Notes: a model not told the origin generated them from the letters alone. Counted from the stretch's first letter, positions 44,491 to 52,876 are shown. The stretch is DNA of 64,000 bases from CAYRHN01 sp964424115 (GCA_964424115.1 CAYRHN010000005.1:1-64000), one strand, 5' to 3'. Translations and numbers: made by a program.

Positions 44491-44885
44491 TCAGTAACCA
44501 GGATTTGATCCAAAGAGCTCACAATATTCTCTTCTTACGCCAACCTTCCAGCGAAGTCACAACCGGCGAGGTTAGCGCCGCCCTGGTCACCGAACTGGGC
44601 CATGTGTACGTGGGGGTGAGCATTTCCGCTTCATGCGGGATCGGGTTTTGCGCCGAACACAGCGCGATTGCCAGCATGCTCACCCAGGGCGAATCGCGCA
44701 TTTTGAAAATCGTGGCGATAGCGTATACTGGTAGCATTCTACCTCCCTGCGGACGGTGCCGCGAAATGATCTACGAAGTCAATCACGCCAATCTCAGCAC
44801 CGAGGTTTTGCTTTCTGCTGAAAGATCAGTCCGGCTTTCGCAACTGCTGCCCAACCGTTGGCAAGATGCATGGAAAGATATGTAA
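44487..44885 (+). CDS. Cytidine deaminase-like protein
   Basis: A 132-residue zinc-dependent deaminase. The active-site CAEHSAI (Cys ligand and catalytic Glu, about 52-58) and PCGRCRE (about 89-95) are present. Members include Cdd and the blasticidin-S deaminase group. Its position in an ATGA overlap with a drug-efflux MFS gene hints that this one might act on a nucleoside analogue rather than in pyrimidine salvage. That is an inference from context only. Confidence 0.85.
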   Translation: MISNQDLIQRAHNILFLRQPSSEVTTGEVSAALVTELGHVYVGVSISASCGIGFCAEHSAIASMLTQGESRILKIVAIAYTGSILPPCGRCREMIYEVNHANLSTEVLLSAERSVRLSQLLPNRWQDAWKDM

Positions 44886-44892
44886 GAATATC

Positions 44893-44921
44893 TTGACAAA
44901 CACTATACCGTTCGGTATAAT
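44893..44921 (+). promoter_or_regulatory. Consensus promoter with TetR operator (site 1)
   Basis: TTGACA (44893-44898), 17-bp spacer, TATAAT (44916-44921). A perfect 16-bp palindrome TATACCGTTCGGTATA (44904-44919) fills the spacer and overlaps the -10. The tetR ATG is 8 bp after the -10, so the message is almost leaderless. Confidence 0.85.
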
Positions 44922-44929
44922 TTCAGCCA

Positions 44930-45496
44930 ATGGATAACCGCAACAACATCCTTGCATGCGCCCTGCGCCTGTTTGCCGCCAAAGGCTATGATGCCGTGGG
45001 GGTACAGGAGATCGTGGACGCTGCCGGGATCACCAAACCCACTCTCTACCACTACTATGGCAGCAAATATGGGCTCCTGGAAGCGCTTTTGGCTGAACAT
45101 TTCAGCCAGTTGAACCTACGCCTGGGACTGGCGGCTTTCTACAAACACGACCTGCCTGCCACAATCGAAGAGACTACCCGGGCATTTTTCCAATACGCGC
45201 GCGAGAATCCCACCTTTTACCGCTTCCAACTGGGGCTGTGGTTCGCCCCGAGAGACAGCGAAGCCCACCAGGCGCTGCGGCGCTGGAACGATGAACAATA
45301 TCGCATTGTTGAAAACCTCTTTGCCCAGGCCGCTGAAGACCATGGCAATATGCGCGGGCGCCAGCGCGCTTATGCAGCCACCTTGCTGGGCATGATCCAG
45401 ACCTATATCAGCCTATGGCTGAACGGAAATGCGGAACTTGACGAAGCACTGCTGCGCCAGGCAGTGCACCAGTTCCAACACGGAATTTACTCGTAG
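44930..45496 (+). CDS. TetR family repressor of the glycosidase gene
   Basis: A 188-residue TetR regulator: N-terminal helix-turn-helix GVQEIVDAAGITKPTLYHYY (about 24-43) and a helical ligand domain with a C-terminal TetR_C-type fold. It should repress its own consensus promoter through the palindrome at 44904 and the downstream GH13 gene through the near-identical palindrome at 45578. Ligand unknown, possibly a sugar or a metabolite exported by the upstream MFS system. Confidence 0.88.
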   Translation: MDNRNNILACALRLFAAKGYDAVGVQEIVDAAGITKPTLYHYYGSKYGLLEALLAEHFSQLNLRLGLAAFYKHDLPATIEETTRAFFQYARENPTFYRFQLGLWFAPRDSEAHQALRRWNDEQYRIVENLFAQAAEDHGNMRGRQRAYAATLLGMIQTYISLWLNGNAELDEALLRQAVHQFQHGIYS

Positions 45497-45502
45497 AACC
45501 TC

Positions 45503-45536
45503 GCAGGCTTATTATCCCCGAAGGGGGTTAACCTGC
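45503..45536 (+). terminator. Composite hairpin after tetR
   Basis: GCAGG/CCTGC outer stem with inner TTA/TAA and CCCC-GAA-GGGG, starting 7 bp after the repressor stop. No U-run follows (AAAAAGG), so termination is uncertain. Confidence 0.4.
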
Positions 45537-45577
45537 AAAAAGGAACGGGTTGAAACCTGCATTATTTACTTATTTTC

Positions 45578-45593
45578 TATACCGAACGGTACA
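45578..45593 (+). promoter_or_regulatory. TetR operator (site 2) ahead of GH13 gene
   Basis: TATACCGAACGGTACA, which differs from the complement of site 1 at 44904-44919 by a single base. It lies directly before the Shine-Dalgarno AAGGAG (45595-45600) of the glycosidase gene, with a possible -35 TTGAAA at 45550-45555. Confidence 0.8.
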
Positions 45594-45610
45594 CAAGGAG
45601 AACGAATTAC

Positions 45611-46963
45611 ATGAACACCTGGGCACAAGATGCCGTCTTCTACCACATCTATCCGTTGGGGCTGTGCGCCGCCCCGGAACACAATGATTTTAGCCGCGCG
45701 CCGGATGAACGGTTGAACAAGCTGTACGGGTGGATGGATCACATTGCCGGACTGGGCGCCAACGCTGTCTATCTGGGGCCGCTGTTCGAATCCAGTACGC
45801 ACGGCTACAATACCGCTGACTACTACCAGGTAGACCGCCGCCTGGGTACCAACCAGACCCTCAAAGCCGTGGTGCAGGCCTTCCACCAGCACGGGATCCG
45901 CGTGGTACTGGACGGGGTCTTCAACCACGTCGGGCGCGATTTTTGGGCCTTCAGGGATGTGCAAATCTGGAAAGAAAATTCAGCTTATGTTGGCTGGTTC
46001 AGTAATTTGCGCTTCGATGGGCAATCCTCGTATGGCGATCCTTTTACTTATGAAGGCTGGAACGGACATTACAGCCTGGTCAAGCTCAACCTGGAGCACC
46101 CGCATGTGCGTGCGCACTTGCTGGATGCGGCGCGCATGTGGACCCGCGAATTCGACATCGATGGGTTGCGTCTGGACGCCGCCGACGCAGTCAGCCTGGA
46201 CTTCCAGCGCACGCTGGGGCAGGCCTGCCGCGAATTAAAGCCGGATTTCTGGATGATGGGCGAGATCGTGTTGGGAGATTACCGGCGCTGGCTGCACGAG
46301 GGCGAGCTGGATTCGACCACCAACTACGAAGGCTACAAAAGCGCCTATTCCAGCTTCAATGACGGGAATATGTTTGAGATTGCCTACGCACTTAACCGTG
46401 AGTTCGGCGAGAGCGGCATTTACCGCGGGGTGGGATTATACAATTTTGCCGACAATCACGATGTCAACCGCATTGCAAGTACATTAAAAAGCCCCGCCCA
46501 TCTCTATCCGCTGTATGTACTGTTGTTCAGCATGCCAGGAGTGCCCTCAATTTATTACGGTTCGGAATTTGGCCTGACAGGGATGAAAACGCCGCACAGC
46601 GATGCACCGCTGCGCCCCAGCCTGGAATTGAAGGGATTGCTCCACTCCGCGCCCCAGCCCGACCTGGTAGAAACCATCCAACGGCTTGCCAGGTTGCGGC
46701 GAGAACATTCTGCCCTGCGCAGCGGCGACTACCGCCAGGTGCATGTCTCCGCCCGGCAGCTGGCCTTCCTACGCCAGAACCAGGAAGAGCAACTGCTGGT
46801 AGTGATCAATGCCGAAGAACAGACGGCGACACTTTCGCTGAACGTCCCCACCTCCAGAGAAGGTTCCGCCTGGGATATTCTGAACCATCAGGCAGTGGAA
46901 ATGCGCAACGGGCGCTTAGAACTGCAGGTTCCGGCCTGCTGGGGGCAGGTGATCGCATTGTAA
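45611..46963 (+). CDS. GH13 alpha-amylase family glycosidase
   Basis: A 450-residue TIM-barrel glycoside hydrolase. Conserved regions are DGVFNHVG (region I), DGLRLDAADAV with the nucleophile Asp (II), MMGEIVLGDY with the acid Glu (III) and FADNHDVNR with the third Asp (IV). No signal peptide, so it acts in the cytoplasm on alpha-glucosides or maltodextrins, compatible with the phosphorylase at 16-18 kb. Expression should be controlled by the TetR encoded upstream. Confidence 0.92.
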   Translation: MNTWAQDAVFYHIYPLGLCAAPEHNDFSRAPDERLNKLYGWMDHIAGLGANAVYLGPLFESSTHGYNTADYYQVDRRLGTNQTLKAVVQAFHQHGIRVVLDGVFNHVGRDFWAFRDVQIWKENSAYVGWFSNLRFDGQSSYGDPFTYEGWNGHYSLVKLNLEHPHVRAHLLDAARMWTREFDIDGLRLDAADAVSLDFQRTLGQACRELKPDFWMMGEIVLGDYRRWLHEGELDSTTNYEGYKSAYSSFNDGNMFEIAYALNREFGESGIYRGVGLYNFADNHDVNRIASTLKSPAHLYPLYVLLFSMPGVPSIYYGSEFGLTGMKTPHSDAPLRPSLELKGLLHSAPQPDLVETIQRLARLRREHSALRSGDYRQVHVSARQLAFLRQNQEEQLLVVINAEEQTATLSLNVPTSREGSAWDILNHQAVEMRNGRLELQVPACWGQVIAL

Positions 46964-47045
46964 AAATTCATGTAAAATATATTCAATGATCTGTAAAGAA
47001 TCCAGGTCAAAGCGCTTGATCTAATCGGATATTTCCAGGTATACC

Positions 47046-48518
47046 ATGCATCTCTCGTTTGAGCTCCTTCTTGTAATTGCTGCCGGATTGCTGATCATGA
47101 GTGTGATTGCCAGCAAATTCTCTGACCGTTTTGGGATTCCAACCCTGGTGATCTTCCTGGCGATCGGCATGCTGGCGGGTTTTGACGGCCCAGGAGGGAT
47201 CTACTTCGACGACCCGGTCCTGACCCAATCGTTAGGAGCTCTGGCGCTGGTGATCATTCTTTTCTCCGGTGGACTGGACACGTTATGGAAACCAGTCCGT
47301 TCGGTCATGAAAGAAGGCTTCTTGCTGGCAACGTTGGGAGTGCTGATCACCGCCGGAGTGGTCGGGTTAGCCGCGCACTGGATCCTAAATATTTCTCTCC
47401 TGGAAGGCATGCTTCTGGGAGCGATCGTTTCCTCAACCGATTCGGCAGCAGTCTTTTCCGTTTTGAGTTCGAAAGGGGTTCGCCTACGGGGAAAGCTTAA
47501 GCCGCTTCTAGAGCTGGAATCCGGCAGCAATGATCCGATGGCGGTCTTCCTGACCGTCGGGATCATCCAATTACTGCTGAATCCGGGGAAATCCGCCTGG
47601 GAATTGATCCCCTTCTTTATATTACAAATGTCCGTGGGCGGATTTTTCGGCATTACCGCCGGTAAATTGCTGCTTTTCTTGATCAACCGACTTCGCCTGG
47701 GATACGACGGGCTGTATCCGGTACTGGTGCTGGGCGGGGTGATCTTTACCTACGGCGCAACCGTGCTGCTGGGCGGGAGCGGCTTTCTGGCGGTGTATGT
47801 ACTGGGAGTAATAATGGGGCGCGAGGAATTCCTGCACAAGCGCAGCCTGAACCGCTTTTACGGCGGGCTGGCCTGGCTGATGCAAATCATCATGTTCCTG
47901 ACCCTTGGGCTGCTGGTCTTCCCCTCGCATATGGGACCGGTGCTCCTGCCCGGATTGGCGCTGGCAGCGATCCTTATCCTGGCGGCCCGTCCGCTCAGCG
48001 TATTCATCTCCATGTTGCCCTTCAAGTATTCCTTGCGCGAAAAGACCTTTATTTCCTGGGTAGGCTTGCGCGGCGCGGTACCGATCATTTTGGGCACCTA
48101 TCCGCGCCTGGCCGGGCTGCCTGGCTCCGATACTATCTTTAATATTGTGTTTTTTGCCGTGCTGGCTTCCGTATTAATACAAGGGACATCCATCCCTTAT
48201 ATGGCGCGCTGGCTAAAAGTAGACGAAAGGGGAGAGCCCCCCAAACCATACCCACTGGAAGCAGTGAGTGAAGTGGGATGGAAAGGCTCTCTGCGCGAGA
48301 CAACCATCCCGCCAGGGTCCTGGGCAGTGGGCAAGGCTATCTACCAACTTGGCCTGCCGCAAAATTACCTGATCATCCTCATTGCTCGAGGAGAAGAATT
48401 CCTGATCACCAACGGTACTATTGTGATCGAAGCAGGCGACCGCCTGCTGGCGCTGGCGGAAATAGAAAACCATCTCCAGGTAGAGGCTAGCCTGCGCAAA
48501 CCGAAAAACGAACTTTAA
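47046..48518 (+). CDS. Potassium/proton antiporter (CvrA/NhaP2-like)
   Basis: A 490-residue CPA1-type antiporter with about twelve membrane segments and a cytoplasmic TrkA-C domain at the C-terminus (about 400-485). Motifs include GIPTLVIFLAIGMLAG near residue 30, ASSTDSAAVFS-like VSSTDSAAVFS (about 129-139) and LESGSNDPMAVFL (about 157-169), which carry the ion-binding Asp residues. It exports K+ (or Na+) in exchange for H+ during osmotic or alkaline stress. Confidence 0.92.
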   Translation: MHLSFELLLVIAAGLLIMSVIASKFSDRFGIPTLVIFLAIGMLAGFDGPGGIYFDDPVLTQSLGALALVIILFSGGLDTLWKPVRSVMKEGFLLATLGVLITAGVVGLAAHWILNISLLEGMLLGAIVSSTDSAAVFSVLSSKGVRLRGKLKPLLELESGSNDPMAVFLTVGIIQLLLNPGKSAWELIPFFILQMSVGGFFGITAGKLLLFLINRLRLGYDGLYPVLVLGGVIFTYGATVLLGGSGFLAVYVLGVIMGREEFLHKRSLNRFYGGLAWLMQIIMFLTLGLLVFPSHMGPVLLPGLALAAILILAARPLSVFISMLPFKYSLREKTFISWVGLRGAVPIILGTYPRLAGLPGSDTIFNIVFFAVLASVLIQGTSIPYMARWLKVDERGEPPKPYPLEAVSEVGWKGSLRETTIPPGSWAVGKAIYQLGLPQNYLIILIARGEEFLITNGTIVIEAGDRLLALAEIENHLQVEASLRKPKNEL

Positions 48519-48703
48519 TGCTCGTGGCCGCTTAATTTCTCAGCGCCGGGCAATTTTCCCACCAGCTCATGCGGCTTGTGGATCAAAATTGGAAAATGCT
48601 GCGGGCAGATCCAATATTTTTTATCCTGATATTCCAAGGCCAGCAGCGGGATTTCCTGGGCCGTGGCTTCACATACCAGGCAGCGGGGTTTATCGTGAGA
48701 CAT
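48515..48703 (-). CDS. Small zinc-finger-like protein (62 aa)
   Basis: It carries CLVC near residues 8-11 and CPQH near 32-35, and ends GHEH, so a metal-binding finger is likely. GGAGGA lies 5 bp before the ATG at 48703. It follows the DUF1858 gene by 16 bp and the last 4 bp overlap the antiporter gene tail-to-tail. No family recognised. Confidence 0.7.
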   Translation of the reverse strand: MSHDKPRCLVCEATAQEIPLLALEYQDKKYWICPQHFPILIHKPHELVGKLPGAEKLSGHEH

Positions 48704-48719
48704 AGATTCCTCCAAAAGA

Positions 48720-48929
48720 TCAAGTGGGGTCACTGAGAATTCCGCGACATTGATCCGCCAGGGCTGCCCAATCCAAGTGATACACCTGGGCAGCAGCGCC
48801 AAGTGTTTCAAAGCGCGCCATGCTGCATCCCACGCAAGCCATCCCGCGACTTAAAAAGACGGGGATCAACTGGGGGTATTGATCCAGCAGTTCAGATATC
48901 AAGACAGAAGGCGAAAGTTCAACGGACAT
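48720..48929 (-). CDS. DUF1858 redox-disulfide protein
   Basis: A 69-residue protein with the CVGCSMARFETL motif (CxxC, about 32-43), the signature of DUF1858 (hybrid-cluster-protein-associated redox disulfide domain). Such proteins are linked to nitric oxide or redox responses. A TATAAT on the minus strand with AAGACA 17 bp further (about 48950-48980) gives it a possible promoter. It lies downstream of the Crp-type regulator on the same strand. Confidence 0.85.
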   Translation of the reverse strand: MSVELSPSVLISELLDQYPQLIPVFLSRGMACVGCSMARFETLGAAAQVYHLDWAALADQCRGILSDPT

Positions 48930-49004
48930 TCCGGTACCCTAATTTAGAAGTTATTATATTCTACAGAGGCCGGGGTGTCTTTGCGCTGGAGCAATGACGG
49001 GAGA

Positions 49005-49721
49005 TCATTCCAGGCGCGGAGGGAGATCTTCGGCAATGCGCACCAGACCGTGCGGGAAACGGATCACTACCCGCTCGCGCCCAGCCTGCACCAGGCCCTG
49101 CGCATCCCATTGGCTGAGAGTGCGGCTGACGGTGAAGAGGGTGGTGCCGGTCATCTCGGCCAAATCCTGGCGAGAAAGCGGTAGATCGATCAAGACCCCC
49201 TCCTCGATCCTGCGCCCCGATTGAGCAGCCAGACGTAATAAAGTACGCGCCAGACGGCGTTCCACACGTTCCGTTGCCAGCTGGCGGAAACGTTCCTGGT
49301 ATTCCTGCACCTGCTCAGCCATTAATTGCAGCGCATTCATCGCCAGGCGCGGGAAACGCTGCACCAGGTTCATCATTTCGCGCCTGCCCCAAAAAGCCGC
49401 CAGACAATCGTCCGACGCCTCAGCAGAGACCGGATAAATGGGATCCTGGGTCATTGCCACCGCCCCAAACAATGCATTCCTTTCAATGACTCGCAAGAGC
49501 ACCTGCTGACCGTCCGGGCTGGATTGGGTCAATTTGACCCGTCCCTGCCCCAAAAGATAGATACACTCGGCTGGATCCCCTTGCAGGAAATAAAACTGAC
49601 CCGATTTAATCTCCTTAAAACGTGCGAGGGAGGTTACGGCATCTATCTCTGCCGCTGATAATCCTTGAAAGAAAGGCTGGGTAGAGAAGAGAGGATTAAA
49701 AATGGGATACGGATCTTTCAT
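49005..49721 (-). CDS. Crp/Fnr family transcriptional regulator
   Basis: A 238-residue regulator: cNMP-binding-like beta roll (about 20-125), dimer helix, and a winged HTH with LSRQDLAEMTGTTLFTVSRTL (about 180-200). The N-terminal cysteine set of Fnr is missing, so it does not carry an Fnr-type iron-sulfur cluster; a DNR-like haem/NO sensor or a nucleotide sensor is possible. It is divergent from a hemerythrin gene and upstream of DUF1858. The -10 box lies 7 bp before the ATG. Confidence 0.88.
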   Translation of the reverse strand: MKDPYPIFNPLFSTQPFFQGLSAAEIDAVTSLARFKEIKSGQFYFLQGDPAECIYLLGQGRVKLTQSSPDGQQVLLRVIERNALFGAVAMTQDPIYPVSAEASDDCLAAFWGRREMMNLVQRFPRLAMNALQLMAEQVQEYQERFRQLATERVERRLARTLLRLAAQSGRRIEEGVLIDLPLSRQDLAEMTGTTLFTVSRTLSQWDAQGLVQAGRERVVIRFPHGLVRIAEDLPPRLE

Positions 49722-49728
49722 GGAATCT

Positions 49729-49749
49729 ATTGTACTTGATTAAGCGCAA
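49729..49749 (-). promoter_or_regulatory. -10 of the Crp-type gene and partial FNR-like box
   Basis: TACAAT (49729-49734 on the minus strand) lies 7 bp before the ATG, another probable leaderless gene. TTGAT-TAAG-CGCAA (49736-49749) partly matches the TTGAT-N4-ATCAA box, in a position suited to repression of this gene. Confidence 0.4.
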
Positions 49750-49803
49750 AGAAATTGTATGCCAAAACTGCTAATATCATGTCAGAAGCTGAACAAAACA
49801 GGC

Positions 49804-49818
49804 TATAATTTTTGGAGG
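49804..49818 (+). promoter_or_regulatory. -10 box and ribosome site of the hemerythrin gene
   Basis: TATAAT (49804-49809) is followed by TGGAGG (49813-49818) and the ATG at 49825. This fixes the start and rules out a longer frame from 49759, whose first codons would be the promoter. Confidence 0.65.
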
Positions 49819-49824
49819 CATAAA

Positions 49825-50379
49825 ATGGAAGCAACTGATATCCTTTCTTCAGAACACCGCGTTATCGAACGCGTTATTGCAGCGCTGGAAACCGGAGCGC
49901 GCCGGTTGAATAATGGGGAAGCTGTGCGACCAGGCTTTTTCCTGGATGCAGCCGACTTTATTAAGGGCTTTGCAGACGGCTGCCATCATCGAAAAGAAGA
50001 AGGCGTTCTATTCAAACGGATGGCGGATGCCGGCATACCGGTGCAGGGTGGGCCGATCGCGGTGATGTTGGCTGAACACGAACAAGGGCGAGCCTTTACG
50101 CACGCCATGCGCAGCGCGGCTGAAAAATTACAGGCGGGCGAGGTCAGCGCAAAAGCTGCCGTGGCGCAAAATGCGCTCGGTTACGCCGCCCTGCTGCGTC
50201 AGCACATCCTTAAAGAGGATAATGTCCTTTTCCCGATGGCAGGACGTGTGATCCCTGCCAACCAATACCAGCAAGTACTGGATGACTTTGAGCATGTGGA
50301 ACACGAAGAAACCGGCGAAGGGGTCCACGAGAAATATCTGGCCCTGGCCGAAAAATTAGAACAGGAAGCCCATGCCTGA
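49825..50379 (+). CDS. Hemerythrin domain protein
   Basis: A 184-residue four-helix hemerythrin with EHRVIERV near the start, CHHRKEEGVLF near 54, EHEQGRAF near 76 and LRQHILKEDNVLF near 114, giving the His and Glu ligands of a di-iron site. Bacterial hemerythrins bind O2 or NO, or supply iron-repair functions. It is divergent from a Crp-type regulator, which likely controls it, and its stop codon overlaps the next gene by 8 bp. Confidence 0.9.
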   Translation: MEATDILSSEHRVIERVIAALETGARRLNNGEAVRPGFFLDAADFIKGFADGCHHRKEEGVLFKRMADAGIPVQGGPIAVMLAEHEQGRAFTHAMRSAAEKLQAGEVSAKAAVAQNALGYAALLRQHILKEDNVLFPMAGRVIPANQYQQVLDDFEHVEHEETGEGVHEKYLALAEKLEQEAHA

Positions 50380-51139
50380 CATGTATGACGCCTTCAGCAG
50401 CGACTACGACCGTTTTGTCTCCTGGCCAGGACGGTTGAATTACGAAATGCCATTCCTTCTGCGCCAGCTGCCCGCCGGCGGCTCCGTACTGGATGCGGCT
50501 TGCGGGACAGGTATGCACGCCATTGAGTTGGCGCGACACGGATTTTCCGTCAGCGGGGCCGATCTGAGCCCGGCGATGATCGAGCGGGCACGCGCCAATG
50601 CCGCATCCGCCGGGCAAACCGTGCATTTTAAAGCAGCGGGTTTTGGCGGTCTGGCGGCAGCATTTCCAGAGCGCTTTGATGCGCTAATCTGCCTGGGCAA
50701 TTCCATCCCGCACCTGCTGACCCAATCCGAACTGCATACTGCTTTAGCCGATTTTTCCGCCAGCCTGCGCCCGGGGGGGGTGCTGCTGCTGCAAAACCGC
50801 AATTTCGACGCCGTCCTGGCGCAGCGTGCGCGCTGGATGGAACCGCAAAACCACCGGGAAGGTGCAGCAGAATGGATCTTCCTGCGCTTCTACGATTACT
50901 TGCCAGATAATCTGATCCAATTCAATATCCTTACCCTGAAACGCGCCGCTTCAGAAGCGCCATGGGAACAAACTCTGCAAAGTACGCAGCTTTTCCCATG
51001 GCAGGAGGCAGACCTGGTGAAAGGATTGGAGCAGGCCGGTTTTAGCCAGATTCGCCGCTATGGGGATATGCAGGGCGCGGATTATAATCCGCAAAACAGC
51101 GGCAATTTGGTCATCACCGCTGTAAAAAAGGATTCGTGA
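50372..51139 (+). CDS. SAM methyltransferase (glycine/sarcosine N-methyltransferase-like)
   Basis: A 255-residue class I methyltransferase with motif I VLDAACGTGMHAIEL (about 36-50), the acidic VSGADLSPAM strand and CLGNSIPHLL (about 109-118), as in small-molecule N-methyltransferases of the glycine/sarcosine type. Another Met three codons in could be the start. Translation is coupled to the hemerythrin gene through an 8-bp overlap. Confidence 0.8.
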   Translation: MPDMYDAFSSDYDRFVSWPGRLNYEMPFLLRQLPAGGSVLDAACGTGMHAIELARHGFSVSGADLSPAMIERARANAASAGQTVHFKAAGFGGLAAAFPERFDALICLGNSIPHLLTQSELHTALADFSASLRPGGVLLLQNRNFDAVLAQRARWMEPQNHREGAAEWIFLRFYDYLPDNLIQFNILTLKRAASEAPWEQTLQSTQLFPWQEADLVKGLEQAGFSQIRRYGDMQGADYNPQNSGNLVITAVKKDS

Positions 51140-51284
51140 CCTAATCATCGTACCGCACCGGCGCTAAGGGGCGAGGAATAAATTCATAAAACCTTTGCGT
51201 CTTAGCGCGCGAGTGCTCCGGAGATGTATGGGGGGGATATATTTGGCCTCATTCACTCCAGATATATTTTATTTTCCCCTGTGC

Positions 51285-51290
51285 TACAAT
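51285..51290 (+). promoter_or_regulatory. Extended -10 (TGCTACAAT) of the hydrolase lipoprotein gene
   Basis: TACAAT preceded by TGC at 51282-51284, with a GAGGTG site just before the ATG at 51343. No clear -35. Confidence 0.5.
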
Positions 51291-51342
51291 TTAATCATCT
51301 TTTTCCACTCACCTGGCGGTTGTTCGCAAAGAGAGGTGACCG

Positions 51343-52266
51343 ATGAACCACATGCGTGCTTTACTTCTTTTCGCATTGACCCTGGCGCTGTGCGCATGCC
51401 AATCCATGTTACCTGCCACACCCAGTCCCATAGCAACACAAACTGCACAACCGATCAAAGCCACTCTTGCCCAGGCGCCCACCTCCACCAATACTCCGGC
51501 TGCAACACTCGAAGCAGGGCTTCCAGCCGAACCTCAGGAGGTCAGCATTCCCACCCAGGGCGACGAAATCCTCTCCGGGCGCTATTACCCGGCTGCGCAA
51601 TCGAACGCCCCGCTGGTCATCTTTGTCCACTGGGTCAAAGGAGATATGAACGACTGGAACGAAGTGGCGGTCTGGCTGCAAAACCGCGGGCAGGCCAACC
51701 CTTATCCCAACCCGGGCGACCTGATGGTTTGGGACGTGAGCTGGTTTCCAGCCGTCCCAGAAGGGCGTTCTTATGCCGTACTGACCTTCTCCTTGCACGG
51801 CTGCCAGCCCTGGAAAGCGGGCTGCAAAGGCTTTGACTCGCAAGGCTGGTACCAGGATGTGCAGGCGGTGATGGACTTTACCGCCGACCTGCCTGGTATT
51901 GATCCTGACCGGATTGTATTGATCGGCGCCAGCATTGGGGCGGATGGAGCAGCGGACGGCTGCGCCTGGCTGAACCGGCAGCGTCCCGGCGCCTGCAAGG
52001 GCGCACTTTCGCTTTCCCCTGGCAGTTACTTGACCGTCTTGTACCCGGATGTCGTGAAGGAATTGAGCCAATCCCAGCCACCTGTGCCTGCCTGGTGCCT
52101 GGCAGACGAAAAAGAGATCGGAATGTGCCGGGCTGCGGGAGAATATCCCAGCTACAAGACAGTGGAGATCCCGCAAGGCCAACACGGCACCCTGTTGTTG
52201 CGTCCGGGGTTGGCCCCCCTGCCAATGCAATTGATCCTGGATTTCCTCGCGGAGACATTACCCTGA
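51343..52266 (+). CDS. Alpha/beta hydrolase lipoprotein
   Basis: A 307-residue exported hydrolase. The N-terminal hydrophobic stretch ends in a lipobox-like LCAC (about 16-19), followed by a Thr/Pro/Ala-rich linker to about 60. The nucleophile elbow is GASIGADGA with Ser near 198, and QGQHGT-like PQGQHGTL near 278-285 likely supplies the catalytic His. It resembles dienelactone-hydrolase-type esterases. Substrate unknown; two zinc-ribbon genes follow directly. Confidence 0.8.
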   Translation: MNHMRALLLFALTLALCACQSMLPATPSPIATQTAQPIKATLAQAPTSTNTPAATLEAGLPAEPQEVSIPTQGDEILSGRYYPAAQSNAPLVIFVHWVKGDMNDWNEVAVWLQNRGQANPYPNPGDLMVWDVSWFPAVPEGRSYAVLTFSLHGCQPWKAGCKGFDSQGWYQDVQAVMDFTADLPGIDPDRIVLIGASIGADGAADGCAWLNRQRPGACKGALSLSPGSYLTVLYPDVVKELSQSQPPVPAWCLADEKEIGMCRAAGEYPSYKTVEIPQGQHGTLLLRPGLAPLPMQLILDFLAETLP

Positions 52267-52267
52267 T

Positions 52268-52864
52268 ATGGATTCGCCTACTTTACAACGCATGTTCCAC
52301 GGCGGGATCAGTGCCGCCGCCCTGGCCGACCAACTGGTGGCGCGGTTTCATGAACGACATTACCGCACCTCTGTCACCCACGGCCCGGATACCGCTCTGG
52401 CGCAGATCGGAAGCCAGCACGGGACGCCGTTGAGCGTACACATCGCGGATATCGCCGGCGGTGTGATGGTGACGATGAGCCACGAAGGCGATTGGCTAGA
52501 CCGCGTCAGCGACAGCAGCGAGATACTGGAACGCGCCTCGCGCGGCGGGTTCTTCTCCGTCCTGGCAATGATCCCCGAGGCGCTGGGGGAGATGAAAAAA
52601 GAGAACCTGGCGCCACTGATCTGGAACGTGATCAACGAGATCTGCGCGCTGAGCCGGGCGTTGGCCGGGGAATCGCAAGCACCCCCCAACCCCAAGCTGT
52701 GTCCGTATTGCCAGACGGTCAATTCCTATGAGAACGAGATATGCCAGAGCTGCGGCGGCCCATTACCATTGGTCCTCCCGCGCATCTGCCCTAAGTGCGG
52801 ACGGGGGCACACTTCGGACGCGTTGTTCTGCCAGGCTTGCGGCACACGCCTGGTGGAAGGATGA
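52268..52864 (+). CDS. Double zinc-ribbon protein
   Basis: A 198-residue protein. The N-terminal part (about 1-130) is a mixed alpha/beta domain that I do not recognise (VHIADIAGGVMVTMSHEGDW). The C-terminus has two zinc ribbons: CPYC with CQSC (about 143-160) and CPKC with CQAC (about 174-193). It begins one base after the hydrolase stop. Function unknown, cytosolic. Confidence 0.75.
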   Translation: MDSPTLQRMFHGGISAAALADQLVARFHERHYRTSVTHGPDTALAQIGSQHGTPLSVHIADIAGGVMVTMSHEGDWLDRVSDSSEILERASRGGFFSVLAMIPEALGEMKKENLAPLIWNVINEICALSRALAGESQAPPNPKLCPYCQTVNSYENEICQSCGGPLPLVLPRICPKCGRGHTSDALFCQACGTRLVEG

Positions 52865-52876
52865 AAAGGAGCAATC

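Noticed and set aside
49759..49824. Upstream start for the hemerythrin gene
   Set aside because: It would translate through the TATAAT and the GGAGG site; the protein family starts at the later Met.
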